A stretch of 64,000 nt of DNA from an uncultured Chitinophaga sp. (GTDB taxonomy: Bacteria; Bacteroidota; Bacteroidia; Cytophagales; Cyclobacteriaceae). Under the pieces are notes generated by a model. It ran no database searches. It saw nothing but the letters and a program-made list of their open reading frames with translations, and was not told where the DNA came from. The position numbers and the translations under genes are program-made. Location: positions 124,001-188,000 of the forward strand of contig CABHOK010000007.1 in the NCBI GenBank assembly GCA_902168205.1. The letters run 5' to 3'. This document shows positions 19,472-28,126 of this stretch, piece by piece; the first letter of the stretch is position 1; each line of letters starts with the position of its first letter.

Positions 19472-20704
19472 ATGATTCTGAATTACATTTGGGTCTCCTT
19501 CTTCCTGATCGCGTTTGTTGTCTCTCTTGTGAAGCTGATTTTTTTCCAGGACGTTGAAGTGTTTCCCCACATGTTGCAATCAACTTTTGATATGGCGAAG
19601 ACTGGCTTCGAAATTTCTATTGCACTTACCGGTGTCATGTCGTTATGGTTAGGGCTGATGAAGATTGGTGAACGTGCCGGTATTGTTCCTATACTTTCCA
19701 AACTGGTTGGTCCTTTCTTCTCGCGCTTGTTTCCCGAAGTTCCGAAAGATCACCCGGCCACGGGTTCAATCATCATGAACTTTAGCGCCAACATTCTTGG
19801 TTTGGACAATGCCGCTACTCCGCTCGGACTAAAAGCCATGAAGGAGTTACAGGAATTAAATCCTAATAAAGATACAGCGTCCAACGCACAGATCATGTTC
19901 CTGGTGTTGAACACATCGGGGCTTACCGTTATACCTCTATCGATCATTGCCGATCGTGCCACACTGGGTGCCGTAAATCCTACGAGCATTTTTATACCGA
20001 CACTCATCGCTACATTCTGCTCAACGATTGTAGGACTTATATACTTAAGCATCAAGCAACGTATCAATTTACTCGAGCCTGTTGTACTTGCATACCTGGT
20101 AGGTCTTAGCGCAATTGTATGGGCCGGTGTATCATACTTTGCATCGTTACCACAGGAAGAGTTGCAGCGGCAATCAACATTGTTCACCAGTGTTATTATC
20201 ATCACCATTATTGTATCCTTTCTGCTGCTCGGACTCAGGAGGCGCATTCCACTTTTTGAGACATTTGTAGAAGGCGCGAAAGAAGGCTTTGAGACATCGA
20301 TCAAGATCATTCCGTTTCTCATTGCTATACTTGTAGGCATCGGGTTGTTCAGAACATCGGGTGCATTGACCTATATCATCCAGGGCATAGCATGGGTCTT
20401 CGGGCTAATGAATATCAACACCGACTTTGTTGAAGCGCTACCCGTAGCATTCCTCAAACCTTTAAGTGGCCAAGCCGCTCGCGGTATGATGATTGAAGTA
20501 TCGAAGAGTGTTGGTCCCGATTCGTTTGTTGCAAACCTCGCGGCTATCTTCCGTGGTTGTGCCGAGACTACATTTTACATATTGGCAGTTTATTTTGGTT
20601 CTGTAAGCGTGCGCAAAACACGATACGCATTAACCGGAGGATTAATCGCAGATGTTGCAGGAATAATTGCAGCCATCTTTGTTGGTTACATGTTCTTCCA
20701 TTAG
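19472..20704 (+). CDS. Fused SpmA/SpmB-like nucleoside-recognition (Gate) domain protein
   Basis: This polytopic membrane protein carries two Gate/nucleoside-recognition domains. The first (SpmA-like, residues 1-200) has GVMSLWLGLMKIGERAG and NFSANILGLDNAATPLGLKAM. The second (SpmB-like, 240-410) has EGAKEGFETSIKIIPFLIAILV and the conserved RGCAETTFYILAVYFG. In sporulating Firmicutes the two halves are separate proteins linked to spore-core dehydration; in Bacteroidota they are fused and have an unknown transport role. A weak imperfect hairpin precedes it (TGAACC/GGTTTCA, near 19400). Confidence 0.9.
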   Translation: MILNYIWVSFFLIAFVVSLVKLIFFQDVEVFPHMLQSTFDMAKTGFEISIALTGVMSLWLGLMKIGERAGIVPILSKLVGPFFSRLFPEVPKDHPATGSIIMNFSANILGLDNAATPLGLKAMKELQELNPNKDTASNAQIMFLVLNTSGLTVIPLSIIADRATLGAVNPTSIFIPTLIATFCSTIVGLIYLSIKQRINLLEPVVLAYLVGLSAIVWAGVSYFASLPQEELQRQSTLFTSVIIITIIVSFLLLGLRRRIPLFETFVEGAKEGFETSIKIIPFLIAILVGIGLFRTSGALTYIIQGIAWVFGLMNINTDFVEALPVAFLKPLSGQAARGMMIEVSKSVGPDSFVANLAAIFRGCAETTFYILAVYFGSVSVRKTRYALTGGLIADVAGIIAAIFVGYMFFH

Positions 20705-20759
20705 AATATAAAGTAAAGTAATTGTTGTTAAACTCCTTAATCAGGATTATCATTGTTAT

Positions 20760-21209
20760 ATGGAAAGAAAAGCGGATATCCAAAAGACTATTTACGATAA
20801 CGCAAAGAGTCACTTCCTTGGAAATTTCCCGGACTCACTACCAATCGAGCAAGCCTATGTACACATCGGTATGTACCTCGGGTGGATCATAGATTCCGGT
20901 TTATACTCTGAGTACTTTGAAGACGAAGCATCCAACCAGATTTTCCGCTTTAAACGCAGAGAAATATCCTGTACAATTCTCAGTGAGATATGGGACGGAT
21001 ATTTAGGCTATGAGCTCTTTAATCGCCAGGGTAATATGTTTACCTACTACTACTATGGTGGCGGCCTATACAGAAATGATTATGACGAAATTCTCGTAAG
21101 AACACTCCCGTCAATTTATCACGTAACCGATAGCTGGGAGAACTATGAAAAAATAAAGAACCGCATCGACATGCGCTTCTCCGACTGGAAGAAATTAGTG
21201 GGAAGTTAA
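20760..21209 (+). CDS. Hypothetical protein, 149 aa
   Basis: Not recognised with certainty. It is a soluble, acidic and aromatic-rich protein with no signal peptide or TM helix. It begins with a short helical segment (KADIQKTIYDNAKSHFLG), continues with YVHIGMYLGWIIDSGLYSEYFE and ends with a charged helix (YEKIKNRIDMRFSDWKKL). The HIGMYLGW..D.GL pattern resembles small DUF proteins of the immunity-protein or DUF7832-like kind, but this is a weak resemblance. It is followed by a strong terminator, so it forms its own unit or ends the spmAB unit. Confidence 0.75.
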   Translation: MERKADIQKTIYDNAKSHFLGNFPDSLPIEQAYVHIGMYLGWIIDSGLYSEYFEDEASNQIFRFKRREISCTILSEIWDGYLGYELFNRQGNMFTYYYYGGGLYRNDYDEILVRTLPSIYHVTDSWENYEKIKNRIDMRFSDWKKLVGS

Positions 21210-21233
21210 GCGAAGCTTGAAGATATTTTGTGA

Positions 21234-21265
21234 AGAGACTGCTCCTATTCGGGGCAGTCTCTTTT
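21234..21265 (+). terminator. Rho-independent terminator
   Basis: The stem AGAGACTGCTCC / GGGGCAGTCTCT has a 4-6 nt loop and is followed directly by TTTT. It lies 25 nt after the stop of the 149-aa hypothetical gene. Confidence 0.85.
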
Positions 21266-21480
21266 CGTTAATCGTTATCTGTTAATTGTTAATCGTTGGA
21301 GAAATATTACATATCTAAGTATACTGCTGCTAATTACGTTTTGTAAAATCCATTACACAAGCGCACAGAGTTATATATACCCTTTGTGATTTGATTTGTG
21401 CCTTCTCTGCGTCCTCCCGTGCTTTGGATTTATTTCACGATTAACGGTTAACCTGTAACGGATAACGATTAACGGATAAC
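21266..21480. repeat. Composite palindromic element: outer GTTAATCG arms around an AAATCC...GGATTT hairpin
   Basis: The outer arms are GTTAATCGTTATCTGTTAATTG (21267-21297) and the inverse GATTAACGGTTAACC / GGATAACGATTAACGG (21439-21480). Nested inside, AAATCC (21346-21351) and GGATTT (21426-21431) bound a second imperfect hairpin with CACAGAG-type words. The right arm overlaps the last codons and stop of the minus-strand gene ending at 21469. Confidence 0.7.
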
Positions 21481-23259
21481 CATCTTCCCATTCTTATCCA
21501 CAATACTCTCCAAAGCATCTGCCTTGATCGTGAGTTCACCCGTATCCTGCTTGAACATGAGTTCTTTCGGTACGAAGGCCAATTGATAGTTGGTGCTCCA
21601 GGCAAGTCCGTCAGAACGGTATATCTTTGCGAGCGTTGCTGTGTATTTATTTTCCTTGTTTGCTTTCTCGCTATACATCAGCACAAAGTATATCTGCCCG
21701 TTAGCATCCGAGAAGGTAAGTGACTTGGCAGCCGGCAAGCCTGATTGTTTAAAGCATGTTTTATCAACAGCAAATTTGATCTTTATATCGGGCACACGCG
21801 TAGGTGTGATGGAGTAAAAATATCCCTCAGCGTTCAGTGAATCTTTATAATATAGACCTGCAGTATATTTCTCATCAATAATTGACAGTGGCTTGAACTT
21901 CGAGCGCTTGGCATCGGTAAACAATGGAATAGAGTCCGGCAATTGCACCAGCCAGCGTAACGCTTCATTACGTCTGGTCAGTTTTTTATCGAGCTGCTTC
22001 TTCTCACGTTCAGCAAAATCTTTTAATGTACTTACGTAGCTCTTCAACACGATGGAATTATTATAGGTGTTGGTAATGAAGTAAGTATAGTCTTCCGCTT
22101 TAGCTTCTATATTTTCACCATTCAGTTTGCCTGCTATACTATCAAGTTTGGAAAGGTAACGCAGCTCGCGTGTTGTACGCTCCAGTTGCTGATGTACGTT
22201 GGTTGAGTCGCTTTGCTTTTTATGTTCGATGAGCGTTGATCTATACTCCAGCTCGGCCATCTTCAGACTAAACACTTCCATGGGCAGCGGGTCTTTATCA
22301 AACTTCTTCAGTTGTGTCATCAATAACTTATCGATCAGAGCGGTAAGATCGCTGCGAACCGAAACAGAATCTTTCGCAAGCTTATCGCGCAGCTTGTTGA
22401 TCTCGATATCATACTCCACCAAATGTTTATTCATCGGCAGTATCTCTTTCTCGATAACAATTTTCGATTTATCAGCGAACTTGCGATAGTCCCATACCTC
22501 GAGTTCGTTCTTGTAAAAATCAGCCGCAGCCGATCCTTCATTCTTGAAATCGGTTATCTCACGCGGTACCATCACCTGGTTATAGCCTACTTTGCCTAAT
22601 GTAGCAAGACCGCCTTTATAGGTATCAAAAGCTTTCACAGCCGAATCATACCGCACTGCCAAGGCTGTAAGCGAGCTTAGAAGTTTGTCATCCGCGCGCA
22701 GGTAAAATTCTTTTTCACCGGGATATGTTTTTTGAATCGAGCGGTATAGCGCATTGGACTTTTTATACAAACTATCAGCCAGCACAAAGTAATGCTTCAC
22801 CATTTTTAGTCGGTCGATGCGTTCGCGGAGTCCTTCGAGTTTTTTCTGTATATCAAATTGTACGTCTGAAAGCTTTACACCGAACTCACCGGTACGCAGA
22901 TCTCTGCGGTTGTAGAGTTCGTAATATTCATCGTTGCGCTTCAGTTCTTTTTCCGTGATGGTCTGGTAGGCTTTGGTGTAGAAATATATAGCCGTATCCA
23001 TCTGCGAGATAGTCTTCGCGGTGTTTCTCAGAATATCTTCTTTAGCGGATTTCTCATGCGCAATGATACCCATGTAGAGGAAGGCGTTCGGATTATCATC
23101 GTTCTCTTTCAGGTATTTCCGGAGGAAGGGTTCTGCAGCTTCGTATTGCTTCGTTTTAAGCAGTCCGAAAATGTCCTTATACTTTACCTTCTGCGCATGC
23201 GCAGCAGACGAGACAAGCAGCATAAGGGCCACAATCTTGATAAAACCAACTTTAATCAT
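21469..23259 (-). CDS. Secreted TPR/coiled-coil protein of unknown function
   Basis: A signal peptide (MIKVGFIKIVALMLLVSSAAHAQ) is followed by two TPR-like helix pairs (FGLLKTKQYEAAEPFLRKYLKENDDN-type). A long charged helical region spans roughly residues 120-450, and a C-terminal beta-rich part (about 480-596) includes ITPTRVPDIKIKFAVDK. The protein is probably periplasmic or attached to the outer membrane. The family is not recognised; such proteins are frequent in Cytophagales. The last three residues and stop (VIR*) are supplied by a dispersed palindromic repeat, so the ancestral C-terminus may have differed. No operon partner is evident. Confidence 0.8.
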   Translation of the reverse strand: MIKVGFIKIVALMLLVSSAAHAQKVKYKDIFGLLKTKQYEAAEPFLRKYLKENDDNPNAFLYMGIIAHEKSAKEDILRNTAKTISQMDTAIYFYTKAYQTITEKELKRNDEYYELYNRRDLRTGEFGVKLSDVQFDIQKKLEGLRERIDRLKMVKHYFVLADSLYKKSNALYRSIQKTYPGEKEFYLRADDKLLSSLTALAVRYDSAVKAFDTYKGGLATLGKVGYNQVMVPREITDFKNEGSAAADFYKNELEVWDYRKFADKSKIVIEKEILPMNKHLVEYDIEINKLRDKLAKDSVSVRSDLTALIDKLLMTQLKKFDKDPLPMEVFSLKMAELEYRSTLIEHKKQSDSTNVHQQLERTTRELRYLSKLDSIAGKLNGENIEAKAEDYTYFITNTYNNSIVLKSYVSTLKDFAEREKKQLDKKLTRRNEALRWLVQLPDSIPLFTDAKRSKFKPLSIIDEKYTAGLYYKDSLNAEGYFYSITPTRVPDIKIKFAVDKTCFKQSGLPAAKSLTFSDANGQIYFVLMYSEKANKENKYTATLAKIYRSDGLAWSTNYQLAFVPKELMFKQDTGELTIKADALESIVDKNGKMVIR

Positions 23260-23430
23260 GGGTAGGGACAGTGTAGATTAACTTTCGAAATTAATTAAAA
23301 AAGAGGGAACAATAGTAACCCTAACATATTGATGTGAGTTAGTTATCTTTATAGCGGAAAGGCTGACCACAGGTGCTTAGGGCAAGTCGTTTCAGATTTT
23401 CCACACTTTCTAAAAGTAAAATTGATTGCT

Positions 23431-24051
23431 ATGAAAAAACTGCTTGAAAATCCGCGTATAGCCTCCGTTGTAAGGGTTATAAAACCTTGGGTGACCATCG
23501 CTGTGTTTGTGCTGGTGTTGCGTTACACGGGAATTCTGGCGGGTATTTCATCGATCACCGGTGCGGCCATCATCAGCACGGGCGTAATGGATGCCGAACC
23601 TGAAGCCCCGGTGGTAACAAAAAGTTTCGACTATAACTTTACCCTCACCGACCTTGGGAACAACAAGGTTGATATGAATCAATTCAAAGGCAAAACGATC
23701 TTCCTCAACCTGTGGGCAACGTGGTGCGGACCTTGCCGCATTGAAATGCCGAGCATACAAAAGCTATACGACAAGGTTGACCATGACAAGATCGCATTTG
23801 TAATGCTTTCGCTGGATCGTGCTGAAGACAAAGAGAAGGTTGAAAAATTCCTGACTGACAAAAAACACAGCTTCCCGGTATATATACCTGCCGGTGCTTT
23901 ACCCGAGCTGTTGAACGTACCTTCTATCCCGACAACTTTTGTAATTAGTCCGGATGGAAGAGTGGCCTCCAAAAAAGTAGGTACTGCCAATTACGATACC
24001 GAAGAGTTCAAGAAATTCCTGGAAGATCTTTCTGCTACAGCTAAGAAATAA
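23431..24051 (+). CDS. TlpA/ResA-like membrane-anchored thioredoxin
   Basis: One N-terminal TM segment (about residues 20-45) anchors a periplasmic thioredoxin fold. The active site is WATWCGPC, followed by RIEMPSIQKLYDK, and a cis-Pro loop (VPSIPTTFVISPDG) is present. The family includes TlpA and ResA, which reduce disulfides in apocytochromes c or other envelope proteins. TTG at 23422 could add three residues; ATG 23431 is preferred. The 3' end overlaps the convergent sirtuin gene by 11 nt. Confidence 0.93.
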   Translation: MKKLLENPRIASVVRVIKPWVTIAVFVLVLRYTGILAGISSITGAAIISTGVMDAEPEAPVVTKSFDYNFTLTDLGNNKVDMNQFKGKTIFLNLWATWCGPCRIEMPSIQKLYDKVDHDKIAFVMLSLDRAEDKEKVEKFLTDKKHSFPVYIPAGALPELLNVPSIPTTFVISPDGRVASKKVGTANYDTEEFKKFLEDLSATAKK

Positions 24052-24736
24052 GGTCGAGCAGTTCGCGCTTCACGACTTCCATACCAGTACTCGCTTTATC
24101 AACTATCATTCTGACGTTCGGTATACCTAAGTTGATTTCAGGCTTCTTAGGGTCCACTACGTATTTCATAGTTTCGTCAGGAACATAATTAATCAGACCT
24201 GCGGCAGGATATACTACCATCGAGGTACCCACCACTATAAATATATCTGCATACCTGGCGTGATGTGTTGCGACCTCCATCAACGGAACCATCTCACCAA
24301 ACCATACTATATTCGGACGAAGCTGTGATCCAATTTCACATGTATCCCCTATCTTCAGCTCCCATCCATCTATAGGGTATACGAGACGCTCATCTCGCGT
24401 ACTGCGTGATTCAAACAAACTGCCATGCAGGTGTATAACTTTGGAAGAGCCGGCACGCTCGTGAAGATTGTCAACGTTCTGCGTTACGATGGTAACATCA
24501 AAATGCTTTTCAAGTTCAGCGAGTATTTCATGGCCGCGGTTCGGTTTAACTTCCAGGGCTTTCTTTCTGCGTTCGTTATAGAAGTCCAGAACGAGCTCTG
24601 GATCTCTCAACCATCCTTCCGGAGATGCAACATCCTCCACACGGAAACCTTCCCACAGACCATTCGAATCGCGAAAAGTAGGTATACCACTCTCTGCACT
24701 GATGCCGGCACCGCTGAGGACTACTAATTTTTTCAT
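24041..24736 (-). CDS. NAD-dependent protein deacylase (sirtuin), zinc-cysteine-less type
   Basis: Sir2-family enzymes remove acyl groups from lysine using NAD+. All NAD motifs are present: GAGISAESGIPTFR (residues 9-22), TQNVDNLHERAG and the catalytic His in HLHGS, with VWFGEMVP and VGTSMVVYPAAGL. The four Cys that normally bind structural zinc are missing. Only one Cys is seen in the small domain (GDTCEIGSQ), so this belongs to the short 231-aa class common in Bacteroidota. The gene converges on the thioredoxin gene, with an 11-nt overlap of the 3' ends. Confidence 0.94.
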   Translation of the reverse strand: MKKLVVLSGAGISAESGIPTFRDSNGLWEGFRVEDVASPEGWLRDPELVLDFYNERRKKALEVKPNRGHEILAELEKHFDVTIVTQNVDNLHERAGSSKVIHLHGSLFESRSTRDERLVYPIDGWELKIGDTCEIGSQLRPNIVWFGEMVPLMEVATHHARYADIFIVVGTSMVVYPAAGLINYVPDETMKYVVDPKKPEINLGIPNVRMIVDKASTGMEVVKRELLDLIS

Positions 24737-24769
24737 GTTAAAGCTATATTTACCAGGCTATATTACGAT

Positions 24770-24986
24770 TCAAACAACGTTTTTAGGTACACCAGATTGC
24801 CTGATGATTGATAACAGTGTTCCTAATTTGATTTCTTTATGATTGGGAACAGGCACTGTAATAGTCGAATTATCTGTTCGCTTTTTGCATAATAATATGA
24901 CTACCCTTTTGTCGTACCTGAACAAAGTTTTGCTGTGCCAGAATATCACAAACTTCTGCACCGGAGAGTATACGAAGCTTACCCAA
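24770..24986 (-). pseudogene. hicA: HicA-family mRNA interferase toxin, frameshifted
   Basis: Two reading frames together spell a complete HicA. The first part runs from TTG 24986 (GKLRILSGAEVCDILAQQ then QVRQKGSHIIMQK). The second part is in the next frame (KRTDNSTITVPVPNH then KEIKLGTLLSIIRQSGVP). The HicA catalytic-His region (KGSH) lies in the first part. The switch is at an A5 run (CAAAAAGCG, around 24890 on the minus strand). With four A the codons read CAA AAG CGA and the protein is continuous; as written, frame one stops at TAA soon after. TTG is the only usable start because in-frame TAG codons precede it. The 5' end overlaps hicB by 8 nt, typical of coupled TA genes. It may be a true pseudogene, a phase-variable run or an assembly indel. 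Confidence 0.8.
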
Positions 24987-25206
24987 CTGCTACTTCTAAA
25001 CGTGTTATAAATACTTCACTGTGAAGTCTGTTCCCTACTTCTTCTGCTGAAGCATGTTCGAAAAACAGCTCTACAGCTTCTTTTAAATTTTGTTTCGCTT
25101 CTTCAACAGAATCGCCCTGTGATGCAATATCCAACTCCGGGCAAAGAGAAACGTAAGCGTCTCCTCCCCTCTCTATAACTGCTGTGAATTGATATGTACG
25201 GTTCAT
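24979..25206 (-). CDS. hicB: HicB-family antitoxin
   Basis: The 75-aa protein is the partial RNase H-like HicB domain: TYQFTAVIERGGDAYVSLCPELDIASQGDSVEEA, followed by KQNLKEAVELFFEHA. It would bind HicA and neutralise it. The frame is open upstream to 25338, but the extra N-terminus lies in a palindromic repeat, so ATG 25206 is chosen. There is no separate DNA-binding domain, so autoregulation would need another factor or the repeat itself. A consensus -7 box (TAgcTTTG, complement of 25210-25217) sits only 3 nt before the start codon, suggesting a leaderless mRNA. Its partner hicA is frameshifted, so HicB may be an orphan here. Confidence 0.85.
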   Translation of the reverse strand: MNRTYQFTAVIERGGDAYVSLCPELDIASQGDSVEEAKQNLKEAVELFFEHASAEEVGNRLHSEVFITRLEVAVG

Positions 25207-25209
25207 ATC

Positions 25210-25241
25210 CAAAGCTACTATTTTAACGGGATAAATACCAA
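25210..25241 (-). promoter_or_regulatory. Candidate Bacteroidota promoter for hicB
   Basis: On the minus strand TTG (complement of 25239-25241) is separated by 21 nt from TAgcTTTG (complement of 25210-25217). This matches the TTG-N19-21-TAnnTTTG consensus. The expected transcription start would fall at or beside the ATG at 25206. Confidence 0.5.
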
Positions 25242-25244
25242 CCC

Positions 25245-25342
25245 AAATCCAATTGCACAAGAACATCAAGAAGACACAGAGTAACACCGAGTAAAAACTT
25301 TTTGAAACTCTGTGCCTCCTTCGTGAACCTCTGTGCAATAGC
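25245..25342. repeat. Dispersed hairpin repeat, AAATCC/CACAGAG family, copy b
   Basis: It starts with AAATCC and contains GACACAGAGTAACACCGAGT, then the approximate inverse ACTCTGTGCCTCC and CTCTGTGCAATAG. The right-hand GGATTT terminus is missing or altered. It lies upstream of hicB. Confidence 0.65.
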
Positions 25343-25352
25343 TTGGTATTCC

Positions 25353-25396
25353 GCGAAAAAAAATCGGTTAACCATTACCGAAGTAATCGTTAACCG
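25353..25396 (-). terminator. Repeat-derived Rho-independent terminator after the TonB-dependent receptor
   Basis: On the plus strand CGGTTAACCATTAC (25365-25378) pairs with GTAATCGTTAACCG (25383-25396), 13 of 14 positions, with a 4-nt loop. Read on the minus strand the stem is followed by eight T (complement of 25357-25364), an ideal terminator 25 nt beyond the receptor stop. The stem belongs to the GTTAATCG/GTTAACC repeat family. Confidence 0.8.
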
Positions 25397-25420
25397 AAAA
25401 TCTCCAACACAGAATATATC

Positions 25421-27868
25421 TTAGAAGCGGAAGCTTATGCTTGTAGTAAAGCTTCTTGGCTTTTGCGGGTTGATGGTAGACCAACCGGTGTAGTATTCTT
25501 TATCCGTCAGGTTATCAAGTTTGAAAGCTATACGGAACGCATCGGTGTTATAGGACAGCGCTGCATTCAGCAAAGTATATGAAGGGAGTTTGAATGTGCC
25601 CGTAGTAGCACGATCCAGTATAGCATACTCGCTTGAGTAATTTCCTCCAACGGCAAATCCCAATCCCTGCAGGGCACCTTCACGCAGGCGGTAGCTTATC
25701 CAAAGGTTACCCATGTGTTGCGCACCGGCACTCTCTGGTCTTCTGCCGATATAGTCTTCACTGTCGGTCTTGGTGATCTTGCTGTCGTTATAGCTATAGC
25801 CAGCTATCACGTTCAGTCCCGGAAGCGGAGCAGTAATCATACTGAACTCAACACCCTTGCTATAGTTTTCACCATCCTGTACATAATAGTTCACGCGGGT
25901 TGGATCCTGGCGAACCACATTGGACACCTGTATATCATAGTAGCTCAGGGTAGCGCTTACTTTACCATCTAACAAATCGGTTTTAACACCGGCTTCCCAT
26001 TGGTTGGCTTGTTCAGGATCAAACGATCTTACGGCAATATCACTGCCTGAACCTTCAGTGCGCGGTGCTACGTTGCTGAAACCGTTCATATAGTTTGCAA
26101 AGATCGAAAGCTGATCTTTCAGCGGCTGATATACTATGCCAAATTTAGGAGACAACGCGGTCTGGTTGCTTTCTTCATTATCCTTGTTCACGAAATGATC
26201 AATACGCAAGCTTACCATCGTTGACAAGGTTGGTGTGATGTTCAACACATCTGAAACGTACGCACTATATACTTCCTGTTTTGCGGTAGTGTTGTTAGAA
26301 CCCGCGTTCGCCAGAAGAGCATCGGTAGCAGCACGAGACAACTGACCATTGTCATTGTCAGTTTCGTATTGCTCCGGATCAGTAATTCCGAAAACAACCT
26401 GGTTTACTTCTTCTATACTTGCGTTACCGATGTAGATTGAACCGTTACCTACGTAACCTGTATCATTGTTCTGAGCGCTGTTAGCATAGTAATCAAGACC
26501 AGCCACCACGCGGTTGCGCAGATTGCCGATGGTGAAATCACCAATGAAATTCTGTTGTATATCGGTAGTAAGCGTAGTAGAATTCTGCTTGCTGAGATAG
26601 CGACCAAATATACTTCCTTCACTGATCGGATAGAATCGTGTTGATTCATAAATATATGAATAGTATCCATCCGATTTAGCAGAGCTTCTTGACAATACAG
26701 TCTGTGATCTCCATTTGTCAGACAGCTTGTAATTCATCTGGGCCTGTAGGCTAAACGTTGGATTTTTCATAGACAGATCGTTGCTGGTATAGGAACGTTC
26801 ATGATCATAGTTCAACGCATCAAGATTGGCCGCAGTCAGCGGAGCACCTCGGTCGAGGAAGAGCATTGTTTGGTTGGTGCTTTCCGAGCTTAAGAACTCC
26901 GTGTTCACAAGGAACGAAAGTCTTTCGTTTACCTCATACGCCAAGGATGGTGCAAAGAAGATTGCCTTCTTGAAGCCTGCATCCTGGAAACTGTTTTCGC
27001 TGTGATAGGCTGTGTTCACACGTAATGCTATCTTCTTGTCTTTGCTTAGCGGAGCATTTACATCCGCAGTAATTCTGTTCAGGCCAAAGCTGCCGGTGTT
27101 ATAGGCGATCTCTCCACCGAATTTACTGAACGTAGGTTTCTTCGTTACGATGTTGATAAGACCACCATACGAAATAAGACTGCTACCATAGAGCGTTCCG
27201 GAAGGACCTTTCATGATCTCGATCGTTTCAATGTTTGCTACATCAAGTCCACCGTTGGTTAGTCCGGGTACACCGTTGATCAGTGTAGGCTGCACCGAAA
27301 ATCCGCGTAGCGAAAAATATCCGGCACCATCACCACTGCGGCCGGTAGACTCCCATAGTCTGCTTACACCCGGAGCATTTTTAAGTGCATCGTTAAAGCT
27401 TGTTACCACCTGGTCTTTTATAAGCTCAGCACTGATGGTATTATATACCTGCGGGTTCTCAATATTTTTCAATGGAAGCTTGGCTACATAATCGCTTTGC
27501 TTGCGATCGAACTCATTGGTTTTATAACCGCTGATAACAATCTCATCCAGTTGCTGTGAGTTTTCGTTCAGAACGATCTCATCCACAACAGTTGTCTCAC
27601 CGGCCTTTATCTCTATAGGAGTCTCAGACGTCTGAAGTCCTAAGAAAGACACTTGTAAAGTATAATTACCGGCATCGACATTCTTTATTTCATACTCGCC
27701 TTTGTTGTTGGCAGTGGTTCCTCTGCTGGTGCCTTTCAGGATCACATTTACATGAGGAGCAGGTTGTCCGTCAGATGATTTCACAACACCTTTCACAGAA
27801 CCTTTATTCTGTGCCATGAGGCTGGCGCTGATCATCAGGAATAAAAAGAGTAAATACGTACGTTGCAT
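25421..27868 (-). CDS. TonB-dependent siderophore-type outer-membrane receptor
   Basis: This is a 22-strand outer-membrane receptor for active uptake of a ferric siderophore or similar ligand. ATG 27868 gives a signal peptide (MQRTYLLFLFLMISASLMAQ); the longer frame to 27904 has no signal. A carboxypeptidase-regulatory-like beta-sandwich (about 22-105, GSVKGVVKSSDGQPAP) precedes the plug (about 125-240, with ALKNAPGVSR, GYFSLRGFSV and ETIEIMKGPSGTLYGSS). The barrel follows and ends in the terminal aromatic FRF. The plug features fit the FhuE/FecA siderophore subclass rather than SusC. It is probably energised by a TonB such as the one at 48689. No Fur box was identified by eye. Confidence 0.93.
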   Translation of the reverse strand: MQRTYLLFLFLMISASLMAQNKGSVKGVVKSSDGQPAPHVNVILKGTSRGTTANNKGEYEIKNVDAGNYTLQVSFLGLQTSETPIEIKAGETTVVDEIVLNENSQQLDEIVISGYKTNEFDRKQSDYVAKLPLKNIENPQVYNTISAELIKDQVVTSFNDALKNAPGVSRLWESTGRSGDGAGYFSLRGFSVQPTLINGVPGLTNGGLDVANIETIEIMKGPSGTLYGSSLISYGGLINIVTKKPTFSKFGGEIAYNTGSFGLNRITADVNAPLSKDKKIALRVNTAYHSENSFQDAGFKKAIFFAPSLAYEVNERLSFLVNTEFLSSESTNQTMLFLDRGAPLTAANLDALNYDHERSYTSNDLSMKNPTFSLQAQMNYKLSDKWRSQTVLSRSSAKSDGYYSYIYESTRFYPISEGSIFGRYLSKQNSTTLTTDIQQNFIGDFTIGNLRNRVVAGLDYYANSAQNNDTGYVGNGSIYIGNASIEEVNQVVFGITDPEQYETDNDNGQLSRAATDALLANAGSNNTTAKQEVYSAYVSDVLNITPTLSTMVSLRIDHFVNKDNEESNQTALSPKFGIVYQPLKDQLSIFANYMNGFSNVAPRTEGSGSDIAVRSFDPEQANQWEAGVKTDLLDGKVSATLSYYDIQVSNVVRQDPTRVNYYVQDGENYSKGVEFSMITAPLPGLNVIAGYSYNDSKITKTDSEDYIGRRPESAGAQHMGNLWISYRLREGALQGLGFAVGGNYSSEYAILDRATTGTFKLPSYTLLNAALSYNTDAFRIAFKLDNLTDKEYYTGWSTINPQKPRSFTTSISFRF

Positions 27869-28091
27869 ATCGCTTACAGTTAGGACAATAGCATTTCTGT
27901 ACACCCCGCATGAGGTCTATTGGAAGCGCTATTATTTATATTGATTTTAAATAGTGCACAAATATGAATGTGGCACCGCAAGAAATCAAAGCCACGGGAG
28001 TAATTCACCACAAAAATACCCTCTACGGGGTATACAGGTAACCGAATGAGTGTAGGCAGGGGGCGAGGGTACTCGACTATCAAGGACAAAG

Positions 28092-28122
28092 TTGTCCGAT
28101 CGGACTACTTTTATTATCTTTG
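28092..28122 (+). promoter_or_regulatory. Candidate promoter of the higBA unit
   Basis: TTG (28092-28094), a 20-nt spacer, then TAtcTTTG (28115-28122), a full match to the Bacteroidota sigma consensus. The predicted start lies at or next to the GTG codon at 28127, so the toxin message would be leaderless. Confidence 0.6.
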
Positions 28123-28126
28123 TTGT

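Noticed and set aside
23340-23425. Possible structured leader before the thioredoxin-like gene
   Set aside because: A few complementary words are present but no known riboswitch core could be recognised.
25207-25338. Upstream extension of the HicB frame
   Set aside because: The extra N-terminus is translated repeat sequence and does not match the family.
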